Source of the DNA: Candidatus Rikenella faecigallinarum
Lineage (GTDB): Bacteria; Bacteroidota; Bacteroidia; Bacteroidales; Rikenellaceae
Direction: 5' to 3'
DNA: 64,000 nt
Assembly (NCBI GenBank): GCA_019113395.1
Contig: DXHL01000021.1
Coordinates: forward strand, 180,237-244,236
Below are positions 1 through 8,982 of this stretch, one piece after another. A program made the translations under genes and the position numbers. How positions within the stretch are numbered: position 1 is the stretch's first letter; every line of letters begins with the position of its first letter. Below the pieces are notes generated by a model. That model had not been told where the DNA came from. It did no database searches and worked only from the letters and a program-made list of their open reading frames with translations.

Positions 1-1242
1 AAGGAGTTTTTCGTCGAACTCTTTCCCATCGACCGCCCGGGGAGCGGTTTCCAAACCCCGCTTTACCATTCGCTCCAAATCCATCAGCCATTCGATGCGG
101 GGTGTTTCGCCACGTTCGACGAAATTGTCCGTTCGAAATACAAATTTGCCCAATCTCGGTGGTTCGAAGGCTCCGCACCCGGGTACAACATGTACGACTC
201 GTCGATGCGTCGTGACCTGGTGATGGGTTGGTGCGGTCAGGCCGATTCGCCGGGCTTCGCGCTGCAAGTGCTCGAAAAGCGTCTGGGGGACTCCTGCATT
301 GTAGACCACGTACAACGGTCACTCGACTTTCTCACGCGTGCCCCAATGGCTGACGACCACCTCTTTGCCATCGGTTATCAGGTCGGCGAACAGAGCTGGT
401 ACGGTGGCGACCCGGTATCCTGCGGGCAGGCGATGTACAACTTTGCCCGCGCCATCGAACAGGGGCGCAAAGACCCGCGCTACGACACCCGCAAGTGGGA
501 AGATTTCCTGCGCACGGTCAGCGACCGCATCGCGGACCATCTTTTGGCCAAGGAGTGGAACCCCCGTTCCACGGCCGAAGCCTTTTTTATCGCTCCGTTG
601 GCCATCGCCTCGGAGCTGTTCGACGCGCCGCGCTACCGACAGGCCGCCGTACGTGCAGCCGAGCTGTTTGCCTCGCGCCATCTGCCTAACGCCTCCTACT
701 GGGGCGGCACGCTCGATGCCACGTGCGAAGACAAAGAGGGTGCCTGGGCCGCGTTTCAGGGATTTTTGGAGCTCTACGAACGTACCCGCGAGCCGCGTTA
801 CCTGGAGTGGGCCAAACACGCCATGGATGTATGTTTGAGCTATGTGGTGGTTTGGGATATTCCCCTGCCTGCGGGGCGACTGGCCGACCACCACTTCAAA
901 ACGCGCGGATGGACCGTCGTTTCGCCCCAAAACCAACACATCGACGTCTATGGTGTGCTGTTTGCCCCGGAGGTATACCGTATGGGGCAGTTGCTTGATA
1001 ACCCCGACCTGAAGCGGTTGGCGGAGGTGATGTTCCGCAGCTGCTTTCAACTGACCGACCCGGAGGGTTCCCAGGGCGAGCAGCTGCAACAGACCAACTT
1101 TGCCCAGCATGGAGACATGTCCGATGTGTACCGCCTGCGGGGCGGATATTCCGAGAGTTGGACGGTGTTTTGGATTACGGCCCACTTCCTGAATGCAGCG
1201 GCCAAGTTTGAGTTGCTGGGCTATCCGGGCACGCCGGCATAG
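1..1242 (+). CDS. six-hairpin (alpha/alpha) glycosidase-like protein, 5'-truncated by window edge
   Basis: Frame is open from base 1 (KEFFVELFPIDRPGSGFQ...) through the listed ORF; repeated helical W/Y-rich segments such as QVGEQSWYGGDP, GAWAAFQGFLELYE. Confidence 0.55.
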   Translation, partial: KEFFVELFPIDRPGSGFQTPLYHSLQIHQPFDAGCFATFDEIVRSKYKFAQSRWFEGSAPGYNMYDSSMRRDLVMGWCGQADSPGFALQVLEKRLGDSCIVDHVQRSLDFLTRAPMADDHLFAIGYQVGEQSWYGGDPVSCGQAMYNFARAIEQGRKDPRYDTRKWEDFLRTVSDRIADHLLAKEWNPRSTAEAFFIAPLAIASELFDAPRYRQAAVRAAELFASRHLPNASYWGGTLDATCEDKEGAWAAFQGFLELYERTREPRYLEWAKHAMDVCLSYVVVWDIPLPAGRLADHHFKTRGWTVVSPQNQHIDVYGVLFAPEVYRMGQLLDNPDLKRLAEVMFRSCFQLTDPEGSQGEQLQQTNFAQHGDMSDVYRLRGGYSESWTVFWITAHFLNAAAKFELLGYPGTPA

Positions 1243-1275
1243 CCTTCATGCAGTGTTTTTCCCCTATGCCCAAAG

Positions 1276-1313
1276 CGCGACGGGGCGCATCACCGTGGAT
1301 GCGCCCCGTCGCG
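1276..1313 (+). terminator. long perfect stem-loop downstream of the first CDS
   Basis: cgcgacggggcgcatc-accgtg-gatgcgccccgtcgcg, 16 bp stem, no strong T tract. Confidence 0.55.
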
Positions 1314-1493
1314 TATATCAGTTCCGTGGATTCCCGCGCTACAATCTCCTGCAAGACCACGAGTCCCCTGTGGGTGTGCAGCATTTTGGCACAGGTCTCA
1401 ACTTTTTTTGCGTAAGACTTACTGCCCCTCTGTCCATTCGTAAAAATACCGGCATCAGGGAAAAGGTCTGCATACTAATCAAGACACTGTCAT

Positions 1494-2768
1494 ATGCAAC
1501 TCATCATCCACCGAGGTACTCACGAAATCGGAGGCAACTGCATCGAGGTACGGAGCAGACAGACCAAAATTCTCCTCGATTTTGGTCTGCCGCTCGACTT
1601 TGCTACCCGCACCCCTGAAGAACAGGAGCACATCCGCCAGGAGGCCATCGAATGGGCACGAGATACCGATGCCATCTTCATCAGCCACTGCCATGCCGAC
1701 CATTATGGGTTACTCTCTGCCCTTCCGCATCCCCTCCTAACCTATGCCACGACCGGCACCATCACAATGATACGCGCCATCTCCACACTCTCCGGTCAGG
1801 CTCATGCCGAATATCTGAAGTATCTCCAACCCCTTCCGCGGCAAAAGGAGAATCGCCCCTTCGAGCCGCTTTGCATCGGCGATATCCGCATTACGTCGTA
1901 CACCGTTGACCATTCAGCATACGATGCCTGCGCTTTCCTGATAGAAGCCGAAGGCCGCCGTCTGCTGTACAGCGGCGACCTCCGGCTGCATGGCGTCAAG
2001 AAATCCCTCTATCGCCAGCTGCCCAAACGGGTGGATTGTTTGCTGCTCGAGGGCACCCACCTGGCGAACGATACAACGTACCCCACAGAAACACAAATTG
2101 CCGCCCGTCTAAAGAGACAGTTTCGCGCCGAGGGCGACAAGCTACACTATGTCTGGTGTTCGAACCAAAACATCGACCGCATCGTCCAACTGTACAAAGC
2201 CGCACGCGCCAGTTCCCGCAAACTGATTGTGGACACCTACACCGCCTTTATCCTGGAGAAGATACACGACCTGAACCCAGCCATTCCCTCGCCCCTTTCC
2301 CCCTTCCATGGGGACGACGTATTTCGCTATTTCCGTCTGAACAAGTTCATCCGCCGGCTTGAAGAGTCCGGAGAATTGAAAATGATTGAACGTCTTCAAG
2401 AGCTTCCCACCGTTGAGCCTGCCGACATAGGCCGTCATCCGGAACGATATGTATGGATGATACGACCCTCGATGTTGCCCTATATGCAGAAATTCATCCG
2501 TATTCCCTGTGTGGTAGTCACTTCGACCTGGGAAGGATATGAACAGGAGCACCCCGAATGGATATCCTGGATAGCGGAACACGGTTTTCCCAATCCGCAT
2601 ATCCACACCAGCGGCCATGCCGATACAGGATCTCTAAAACGGATTATCCGTCACGTAAAGCCTGCCCAGGTGATACCGATTCACACCTCATGTCCGGAAA
2701 GCATAAGCACACTATGCCCCCACACAAAGGTACGCCTGCCGCTTGACAACGAACCGATTGAATGGTAG
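1494..2768 (+). CDS. MBL-fold / beta-CASP RNase J-like metallohydrolase
   Basis: MQLIIHRGTHEIGGNCIEV, SHCHADHYGL metal-binding motif, YSGDLRLHG, HTSGHAD motif. Confidence 0.85.
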   Translation: MQLIIHRGTHEIGGNCIEVRSRQTKILLDFGLPLDFATRTPEEQEHIRQEAIEWARDTDAIFISHCHADHYGLLSALPHPLLTYATTGTITMIRAISTLSGQAHAEYLKYLQPLPRQKENRPFEPLCIGDIRITSYTVDHSAYDACAFLIEAEGRRLLYSGDLRLHGVKKSLYRQLPKRVDCLLLEGTHLANDTTYPTETQIAARLKRQFRAEGDKLHYVWCSNQNIDRIVQLYKAARASSRKLIVDTYTAFILEKIHDLNPAIPSPLSPFHGDDVFRYFRLNKFIRRLEESGELKMIERLQELPTVEPADIGRHPERYVWMIRPSMLPYMQKFIRIPCVVVTSTWEGYEQEHPEWISWIAEHGFPNPHIHTSGHADTGSLKRIIRHVKPAQVIPIHTSCPESISTLCPHTKVRLPLDNEPIEW

Positions 2769-2868
2769 GGCAATCGTTCCCGCAACAAGGGCCATGGTTC
2801 AGTTCGGACCGCTCCGCAGGGAGCGACAACGACAGGAAGAGCTGTGCACGCCGAGTTGCCTTGCCGCA

Positions 2869-3048
2869 TCAGTAGTGCTTTTCTGGCGGTATCAAGAACA
2901 CCTCCTGGCCGGGTTTCCAATTTTTCAGAGTCAGTACTCCAATACGTAGCCACTCGGTCATCTGTACCGTATGCGGGAGTCTGTAACTCCACATCCACGA
3001 AAGCCGTTTCAGCGCTCTTGCCACACCGCAGATGCCTATCCGCAACAT
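2869..3048 (-). CDS. candidate unlisted small protein, 59 aa (MLRIGICGVARALKRLSWMWSYRLPHTVQMTEWLRIGVLTLKNWKPGQEVFLIPPEKHY)
   Basis: Manual translation of the minus strand; below the length cut-off of the supplied track. The TEWLRIG..L..WKPGQEVFLI stretch is protein-like and vaguely SymE/AbrB-like. Confidence 0.35.
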   Translation of the reverse strand: MLRIGICGVARALKRLSWMWSYRLPHTVQMTEWLRIGVLTLKNWKPGQEVFLIPPEKHY

Positions 3049-3188
3049 CGCGCTGTTCTCTACAACAATACTGGATGAAATAATTTACCGTTTGAAATCC
3101 ATGTAAAAACATCACCAAAATTGGAAATCTGAACCTGCTTGTTTAATTTTGGTTATTAACCTTCTCACTATCTACTATTTATCTTATC

Positions 3189-4076
3189 ATGCAGTCCTCA
3201 GAATCTTCAACCGAATCCTTCCAATTTGTTTCAGCATTAACTGCCGACGCACCTTTATTCAAACTGTTGCAAAAGAATCCACCCTCATGGTGGAATACTC
3301 TTTTGGCCCATAAAGAGCTCTATGTGGAAATCCGAAAAGACAATTACATAAACGTATACTACCAAGGAGGTTCCATTGCCCGCATTATAGCCCGGAAAGA
3401 GAGTATTCGAGCCACAGCACACCCTCGTTACATGGGGCACCATGACATCACCAATCGGCAGTTTTACAGCAATACGGGCACTCCTATTTATACGGACTGT
3501 TCTGAGTTCATGGCGAATCATCTCGATGAGATGTTAAAGAATGTCGAACGAGCCTATTCCAATAAAAATAACCGAGGGGAGACGAACCCAGAAAAAATGT
3601 CTGAGAAAAAGATTCAGGGTAACCTAATCATTCATGACCGCAAGGAGTATCTCGATTCCGAGTTGGAATACCCGATATCCCGGGCGTACGGGGCAAATCG
3701 TTTCATCCGGATTGATTTGATTCGAGTGAGAGACAATCGGCTGCAATTTGTCGAGTTGAAACGTATTCAGGACAATCGACTGCTGAATCAGGACGAATCC
3801 GCTCCGGAAATCATCACCCAGATGAAGAGTTACTCCGACTTCATACAAGAAAATGCGGACCGGCTACTGTCCTATTACAAGACCCTGTACAAGATTAAAC
3901 GCGACCTGGGCCTCCCCACTCCCGTTATAGACGAGGAATCTCTGACTTTGGATACAAGCCCCGTGCTTATGATTAAAAATCTCTACACCAAGGAGACCCC
4001 ACAACGCCGTGCTCGTCTGTCAAGAATCATATCACACCTCCAACAAAACGCAATCACTTACGAACTATGCGATTAG
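3189..4076 (+). CDS. hypothetical protein with possible PD-(D/E)xK nuclease core
   Basis: RFIRIDLIRVRDNRLQFVELKR resembles the D...(E/Q)xK core; ~295 aa. Confidence 0.4.
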   Translation: MQSSESSTESFQFVSALTADAPLFKLLQKNPPSWWNTLLAHKELYVEIRKDNYINVYYQGGSIARIIARKESIRATAHPRYMGHHDITNRQFYSNTGTPIYTDCSEFMANHLDEMLKNVERAYSNKNNRGETNPEKMSEKKIQGNLIIHDRKEYLDSELEYPISRAYGANRFIRIDLIRVRDNRLQFVELKRIQDNRLLNQDESAPEIITQMKSYSDFIQENADRLLSYYKTLYKIKRDLGLPTPVIDEESLTLDTSPVLMIKNLYTKETPQRRARLSRIISHLQQNAITYELCD

Positions 4077-4287
4077 TCCTCCTTGGAGGACTTGATAAAA
4101 CAGTAGCAGTCGGATTGAGACACAGGTTCAAATGCTTCACCCCGTATGCAGTGGTGCTGAGGGGAGATTGTGCGAACCTTTTTTCGGTCCAGACTCCTAT
4201 TTAGTCCGCTATTGACCTTTTTATTTCTCCTGCAGCGGCTTGTGTTTTGAGGAAGATACCCCCCACAGAGTTCACGCCAAATATAAC

Positions 4288-4317
4288 AAAAGACGGTGCC
4301 AATTAAGCACCGTCTTT
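4288..4317 (-). terminator. intrinsic terminator of tRNA-Gly
   Basis: aaagacggtgc...gcaccgtcttt hairpin just downstream of the minus-strand tRNA. Confidence 0.7.
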
Positions 4318-4320
4318 GGA

Positions 4321-4393
4321 GCGGAAAACGAGACTCGAACTCGCGACCCCAACCTTGGCAAGGTTGTGCTCTACCAACTGAGCTATTTCCGCA
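4321..4393 (-). tRNA. tRNA-Gly (GCC)
   Basis: Minus strand: gcggaaatagctcagttggtagagcacaaccttgccaaggttggggtcgcgagttcgagtctcgttttccgc; cloverleaf with anticodon GCC. Confidence 0.93.
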
Positions 4394-4542
4394 GGATGTT
4401 GTCCACATCAGGAACCGCGTTCCCTTTGTTTGCGTTGCAAAGATAGAGCGAATTTTTCATTCCACCAAACACAATCTGCATTTTTTGAACATTTATTTGT
4501 AAGAAAGCCCTGTTCAACTGCGCTAAATCATTTAGAACCAAA

Positions 4543-4584
4543 CAAAAAAGCGGAGACTTTTTTTCACGCAAAGAGCCTCCGCTT
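4543..4584 (-). terminator. probable terminator of choloylglycine hydrolase gene
   Basis: aagcggag...ctccgctt with A-run (T-run on minus) at 4543-4548. Confidence 0.5.
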
Positions 4585-4635
4585 CAAGATATAAATGTAA
4601 TTACCCCTTCCCCGGTCTACCTCCAAACCACGCCC

Positions 4636-5718
4636 CTATCGTCCGACGCGAATCATCTCTACGGGCTGCTCCTGCACGGCGTCCATCGGCTCGGCCGTGT
4701 ACTTCACTCGAGTGAAATCAATGGCAGCCACATCGATACAACGTATCGTATTGTTGTAAGCCGTTTTATAGTACACCTTTTTGTGGGTCAGGTCGATAGC
4801 CGATGTCCACTGTGTCGCGCTCGGAATATCGGGGCACTGACCTTCAGGATGGTCGATGCCAATCGGGACATCAAAATTGTTGAGCAGATGGAAACATTCC
4901 GTGACTGTTTCGAATGCAGTTTCGCGTTGGGGGGCCGTTGCGCGGAAGAAGGCAGCACGCACGAAACGCGACGGCGGCGTATCGTCCCCCGGCAGCCCGA
5001 GAAATCCCGAATTGCTACCTGTCGGAACCAGGGTAATGCCGCTTAATGGACGCGAAGGAGCGTTCCCCGGCTGCAAATTGACATAGTTGTTCAGGTTGGT
5101 GAGGTGCCACTGGAAGCCCGGCGCATTGGTCAGCACCCCGACCTCATTTTCATAAAACGAGGCCTCTCCATTCACGATTTCCAGCACCACCTGCCTCCCC
5201 GACGGATCACCAATACGCCAGTGGACCACTGACGACGGATAGAGACCTACAACACGCACCGATGAAAGTGCTGCTTTCACTTCGTCAATCGTCGAGAACT
5301 GGGAGAGCATCCAGCCGGCCAGTTGCAGGTCCACGACCGTGCTGTCGTTGGCCGACGGCTCGTAGGATTGGTAACTGCCGTACTGCGGAAAGAAGAAGAG
5401 CCCTGCCGAGAGTCCCGCCTCGTTGATACCTTCTGCGATAAACTCTTTTTGGACTACGGCCAACCCCACCACACCATATTTGGCCGTGTATTGCAGCCCG
5501 TTTTGACCCGTTGGGGTCATTGAGCGGAGCGCCTGCCCGCGCGGGATAATTACATATTGGCTCACCAGGGGGCCTTCGGACCATTCGATGGTTCGGGATT
5601 GGATGTAGCTCCCGTCTTTGGCCGTCAGGGCGATACCGGTGCAGGCCGCAGCAGGTACGAGGGATGATGTCAGAAGTGCGGCACCTGCGATGAGAGAGAG
5701 AAGAGTTTGCTTTTTCAT
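4636..5718 (-). CDS. choloylglycine hydrolase / bile salt hydrolase family (linear amide C-N hydrolase), secreted
   Basis: MKKQTLLSLIAGAALLTSSLVPAAA signal peptide then CTGIALTAKDGSYIQSRTIEW, Ntn-hydrolase nucleophile motif. MKK start chosen over the upstream track start. Confidence 0.85.
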   Translation of the reverse strand: MKKQTLLSLIAGAALLTSSLVPAAACTGIALTAKDGSYIQSRTIEWSEGPLVSQYVIIPRGQALRSMTPTGQNGLQYTAKYGVVGLAVVQKEFIAEGINEAGLSAGLFFFPQYGSYQSYEPSANDSTVVDLQLAGWMLSQFSTIDEVKAALSSVRVVGLYPSSVVHWRIGDPSGRQVVLEIVNGEASFYENEVGVLTNAPGFQWHLTNLNNYVNLQPGNAPSRPLSGITLVPTGSNSGFLGLPGDDTPPSRFVRAAFFRATAPQRETAFETVTECFHLLNNFDVPIGIDHPEGQCPDIPSATQWTSAIDLTHKKVYYKTAYNNTIRCIDVAAIDFTRVKYTAEPMDAVQEQPVEMIRVGR

Positions 5719-5810
5719 AGGATACATATTTACCCCAATGAAGGTAGCAAATATCGTGCAATAGCCCTGCACTGCGCACAAAAAAGTCATTGACAGCTGC
5801 CCCCTCAAAC

Positions 5811-5842
5811 AAAAAAAGGAGGCAGACGTTCAGTCTGCCTCC
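5811..5842 (-). terminator. intrinsic terminator of tRNA-Thr
   Basis: ggaggcagac-gttca-gtctgcctcc followed on the minus strand by T7. Confidence 0.85.
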
Positions 5843-5853
5843 CAATCGAGAGA

Positions 5854-5924
<71 letters not shown>

Positions 5925-6069
5925 AACGGTAACGATGTCAATCATCCGATTAACGAGTGCAAAGGTAGACAAAAAATCAGAACTCGCAAACCTGCACCTC
6001 GATTTTTCTGCATTTTTTAGTTTTTCCCGTTTTTAACCTCCTCAACCGTATGCGAAAAACGCAGCACAC

Positions 6070-7320
6070 TTAAGAGAGTGCCTGCTGAATATCCGAGAGC
6101 AGGTCACCCGCATCTTCCAACCCGATGGAGAGGCGGATGGTGGTCGGTCGGATGTCCATATCGCGCCGCACCGCCTCGGGGAAGGGTCCGTAAATGGTAC
6201 TCCAGGGGTGGATAGCCAGCGACTTGTTATCGAAGAGGTTGGTAGCCCGGTGAATCAGCTTCAGCCGGTTCAGGAAGGCGAAGCAGGCCTCTTGGGAGGC
6301 GAGTTCAAGGGTCAGCATGGCACCGGGCGCCTCGCCGAACTGTCGGCGGGCAACCGCGTGAAACGGGTGTGACGGGAGCCCCGGATAGTGCACCGCTTCA
6401 ATCTGCGGCAGTTGTTCCAGCGCACGCGCCAACGCAAGGGTGGTCTGTGACATCCGCGCATAGCGCACTTCGAGGGTTTCGAGCCCCAACGACTGCTGAT
6501 AGGCGACCTGCGGGGTCATGTAAGCCCCCAGGTTGCGGTGGATTTCGCGCCGCAGTTTGGCCGTAAAGGCCGCCTGCGGCGGCACGCCATACTGTTCGGC
6601 CGCACGAGCCAGTTTGGGACGCCGACTCCAGTCAAAGGTTCCGTAATCGACGAGCAGTCCTCCGAGCCCCGTAGCCCCGCCCGAGAGGTATTTGGTGCTG
6701 GAGACAATTTCGAGGTCGATACCCCACTCCGCAGCACGAAAGGCCGAGAAGGGAATTACGGTGGTATCGGCCACCAGCGGCACCCCCTGCTGACGGCAAA
6801 CCGCCGACAACGCCTTCAGGTCGGCCACCTCCAGCTGCGGATTGGTCACCACCTCAAGGAAGAGCGCGCAGCTGTTGTCGTCCATCGCCGCGGCCACACA
6901 CTCGGGGCGGGTCACATCGACCCACCGCACTTCGACCCCGAAATCGGCCAGTGTCGAAGCCAGCAGCGAATAGGTATTTCCGAATAGGTGGGGCGAAGCG
7001 ACGATATTATCTCCGGCCCGTGCCACGGTCATCAGGAGGTTGGCAATGGCTGCCATGCCGGAGTTGAAGGCCGTTACGCTAAAGGCCCCCGTCGCCGCCC
7101 GCACGCGCGTTTCGAAGTGTTCGACCGTCGGGTTGGTGATACGCGAATAGGCGTGGTCGGCCGAACGTCCCGTAAAGGCGGGTTCCATGGCCTCGGCCGT
7201 TGCAAATTCATAGGCAGCCGTTTGGTAGACCGGCATATTGAGTGCCCCGTGGGGGTCGGGTTTTGCGGTCGGCACCGCGAGCACGGAAGCCGTAAAACCC
7301 CGTTTCGGATTGTCGTTCAT
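6070..7320 (-). CDS. PLP-dependent O-acetylhomoserine sulfhydrylase / Cys-Met metabolism family enzyme
   Basis: YSRITNPTVEHFETRVRAATGA, SSTKYLSGGATGLGG PLP-lysine region. Confidence 0.85.
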   Translation of the reverse strand: MNDNPKRGFTASVLAVPTAKPDPHGALNMPVYQTAAYEFATAEAMEPAFTGRSADHAYSRITNPTVEHFETRVRAATGAFSVTAFNSGMAAIANLLMTVARAGDNIVASPHLFGNTYSLLASTLADFGVEVRWVDVTRPECVAAAMDDNSCALFLEVVTNPQLEVADLKALSAVCRQQGVPLVADTTVIPFSAFRAAEWGIDLEIVSSTKYLSGGATGLGGLLVDYGTFDWSRRPKLARAAEQYGVPPQAAFTAKLRREIHRNLGAYMTPQVAYQQSLGLETLEVRYARMSQTTLALARALEQLPQIEAVHYPGLPSHPFHAVARRQFGEAPGAMLTLELASQEACFAFLNRLKLIHRATNLFDNKSLAIHPWSTIYGPFPEAVRRDMDIRPTTIRLSIGLEDAGDLLSDIQQALS

Positions 7321-7488
7321 CGGTTGTAACAGGAAAATAAGGAGAGCAAAGATAATACGCCAACCGGAACAGGCCACAAGAGGCGGCACGTTTTAGCACA
7401 TAAATGTCCTCCGCGGGCAAAAAGCAAGCCCTTCCACATCCCCCAAAAAAGGAGATGGAGAAGGGTTCCCGGGTTCTTGACACCCCAA

Positions 7489-8943
7489 TCAGGCTTCCGG
7501 TTCCGCCTTCGACTGCGGCGGCAACGCGGCCTCCTCGGCCAACGTCTCGTCTCCCGCCTCATCGTCCAGCGGAGTCAATGCCGCCGGCATCTTCTTGGCT
7601 GCCTTCACACCCAGTTTCCGCAACGACTCGGCGCGACGCACCAGATTGCCGTTTCCTTCGCGCAACTGCCCGAGGGCGGTTCGATAGGCCTTATCGGTAC
7701 GCCCCAGCGCATCGCCAATGGCCAAAAAGTTTTCGGCAAACCCCACAAACTTGTCGTAGAGCAATCCCCCCTGCCGAGCAATTTCGAGGGCATAACGGTT
7801 TTGGTTTTCGCGCCGCCAGAGGTCATCCACGATTTTGAGGATGGAGAAGAGGTTGGTCGGACAGCTGAGAATCACCTTTTTGCGATAGGCGTCGTCCCAC
7901 AGTTTTTCGTCGGCATGGAGCGCCATCAGAAAGGCCGGCTCACTCGGGATGAACATGATGACAAAATCGGGCGAGGCCTCCGTGAGTTTCTGATAACTTT
8001 TAGCGGCCAGTTCGTCGATGTGCTTGCGCACCGAAGCCACATGAGCCGTCTGCGCCGCTTTCCGTGCCGCCTCGTCCCCTGTCTCCTCGGCGTCAATGCA
8101 GTTGGCATAGGCCGTCAGCGAAACCTTCGAGTCAATAATCATCTGCTTCCCGTCCGGCAGGAGCAACACCACATCGGGACGCACGTGGTTCCCCTCCTCG
8201 GTGCGGTAATCGGCCTGCACACGAAAGTGCACCCCTCTCTGCAGTCCCGAATTTTCGAGCAGCGTCACGAGGGTCACCTCACCCCAGTCGCCCTGCATCT
8301 TGCTGTTGCCCCGCAGCGCCGTCGCCAGGTTGTTCGCCTCACGGCTCACCTGATTGCTCATCTCGTGGAGGCGTTTGATTTCCGCCTCCAGCACCTTGCG
8401 TTCGGAGGCCTCCTGTTCGATGCGCTGGCGGAAGCGCTGAATATCCTCCCCGAACGGTTTGAGCAGTTCAGCAATGTTCTTTTGGTTCGTATCCGTAAAC
8501 CGCCGGGATTTTTCCTCGAATATCGTATTGGCCAGGTTTTGGAAATAGTCCGTAAACTGTTTTTCGAGTTTTTCGCGTTCGGCCGTTTGCGACTGGAAGC
8601 GCTCGGACCAGATGCGCACATCGGCCTCGGCCGCCGCCACCCGTCGGTCGGCCTCGGCCTGCACCTCGGTCACACGCCGTTCCGTTTCGGAGCGTTGTTC
8701 GGCCAGCCGCCGTTCCGCCTCGGCAGCCGCCAACAGCTGCTGCCGCTCGGCTTCGGCGCGTTGTTCCAGCAACTGCGCCTGCGCCGCCTGCAGGTGCTGT
8801 TGCAGTTGCTCCCGTTCCGTACGCAACGCCACCGCCTCGGCCGCTCCACTGCGCGCCGACTGCTGTTCGGCGCGCAGCCGCACATACAACACTGCGGCCG
8901 CCACCGCCAACAATAATACCACGACTATCCAAATAATTTCCAT
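7489..8943 (-). CDS. rmuC: DNA recombination protein RmuC
   Basis: N-terminal TM plus long coiled coil, then GNSKMQGDWGEVTLVTLLENSGLQRGVHF, RPDVVLLLPDGKQMIIDSKVSL. Confidence 0.93.
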   Translation of the reverse strand: MEIIWIVVVLLLAVAAAVLYVRLRAEQQSARSGAAEAVALRTEREQLQQHLQAAQAQLLEQRAEAERQQLLAAAEAERRLAEQRSETERRVTEVQAEADRRVAAAEADVRIWSERFQSQTAEREKLEKQFTDYFQNLANTIFEEKSRRFTDTNQKNIAELLKPFGEDIQRFRQRIEQEASERKVLEAEIKRLHEMSNQVSREANNLATALRGNSKMQGDWGEVTLVTLLENSGLQRGVHFRVQADYRTEEGNHVRPDVVLLLPDGKQMIIDSKVSLTAYANCIDAEETGDEAARKAAQTAHVASVRKHIDELAAKSYQKLTEASPDFVIMFIPSEPAFLMALHADEKLWDDAYRKKVILSCPTNLFSILKIVDDLWRRENQNRYALEIARQGGLLYDKFVGFAENFLAIGDALGRTDKAYRTALGQLREGNGNLVRRAESLRKLGVKAAKKMPAALTPLDDEAGDETLAEEAALPPQSKAEPEA

Positions 8944-8982
8944 ACGCCATGTTCCTCTCTTATGGGGTCATTCCCCTTTCGA

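Noticed and set aside
2681-3118. 145-aa minus ORF in the 2.7-3.1 kb region
   Set aside because: Overlaps the 3' end of the RNase J-like gene and has no coherent domain; a different minus frame (2869-3048) looks more protein-like.
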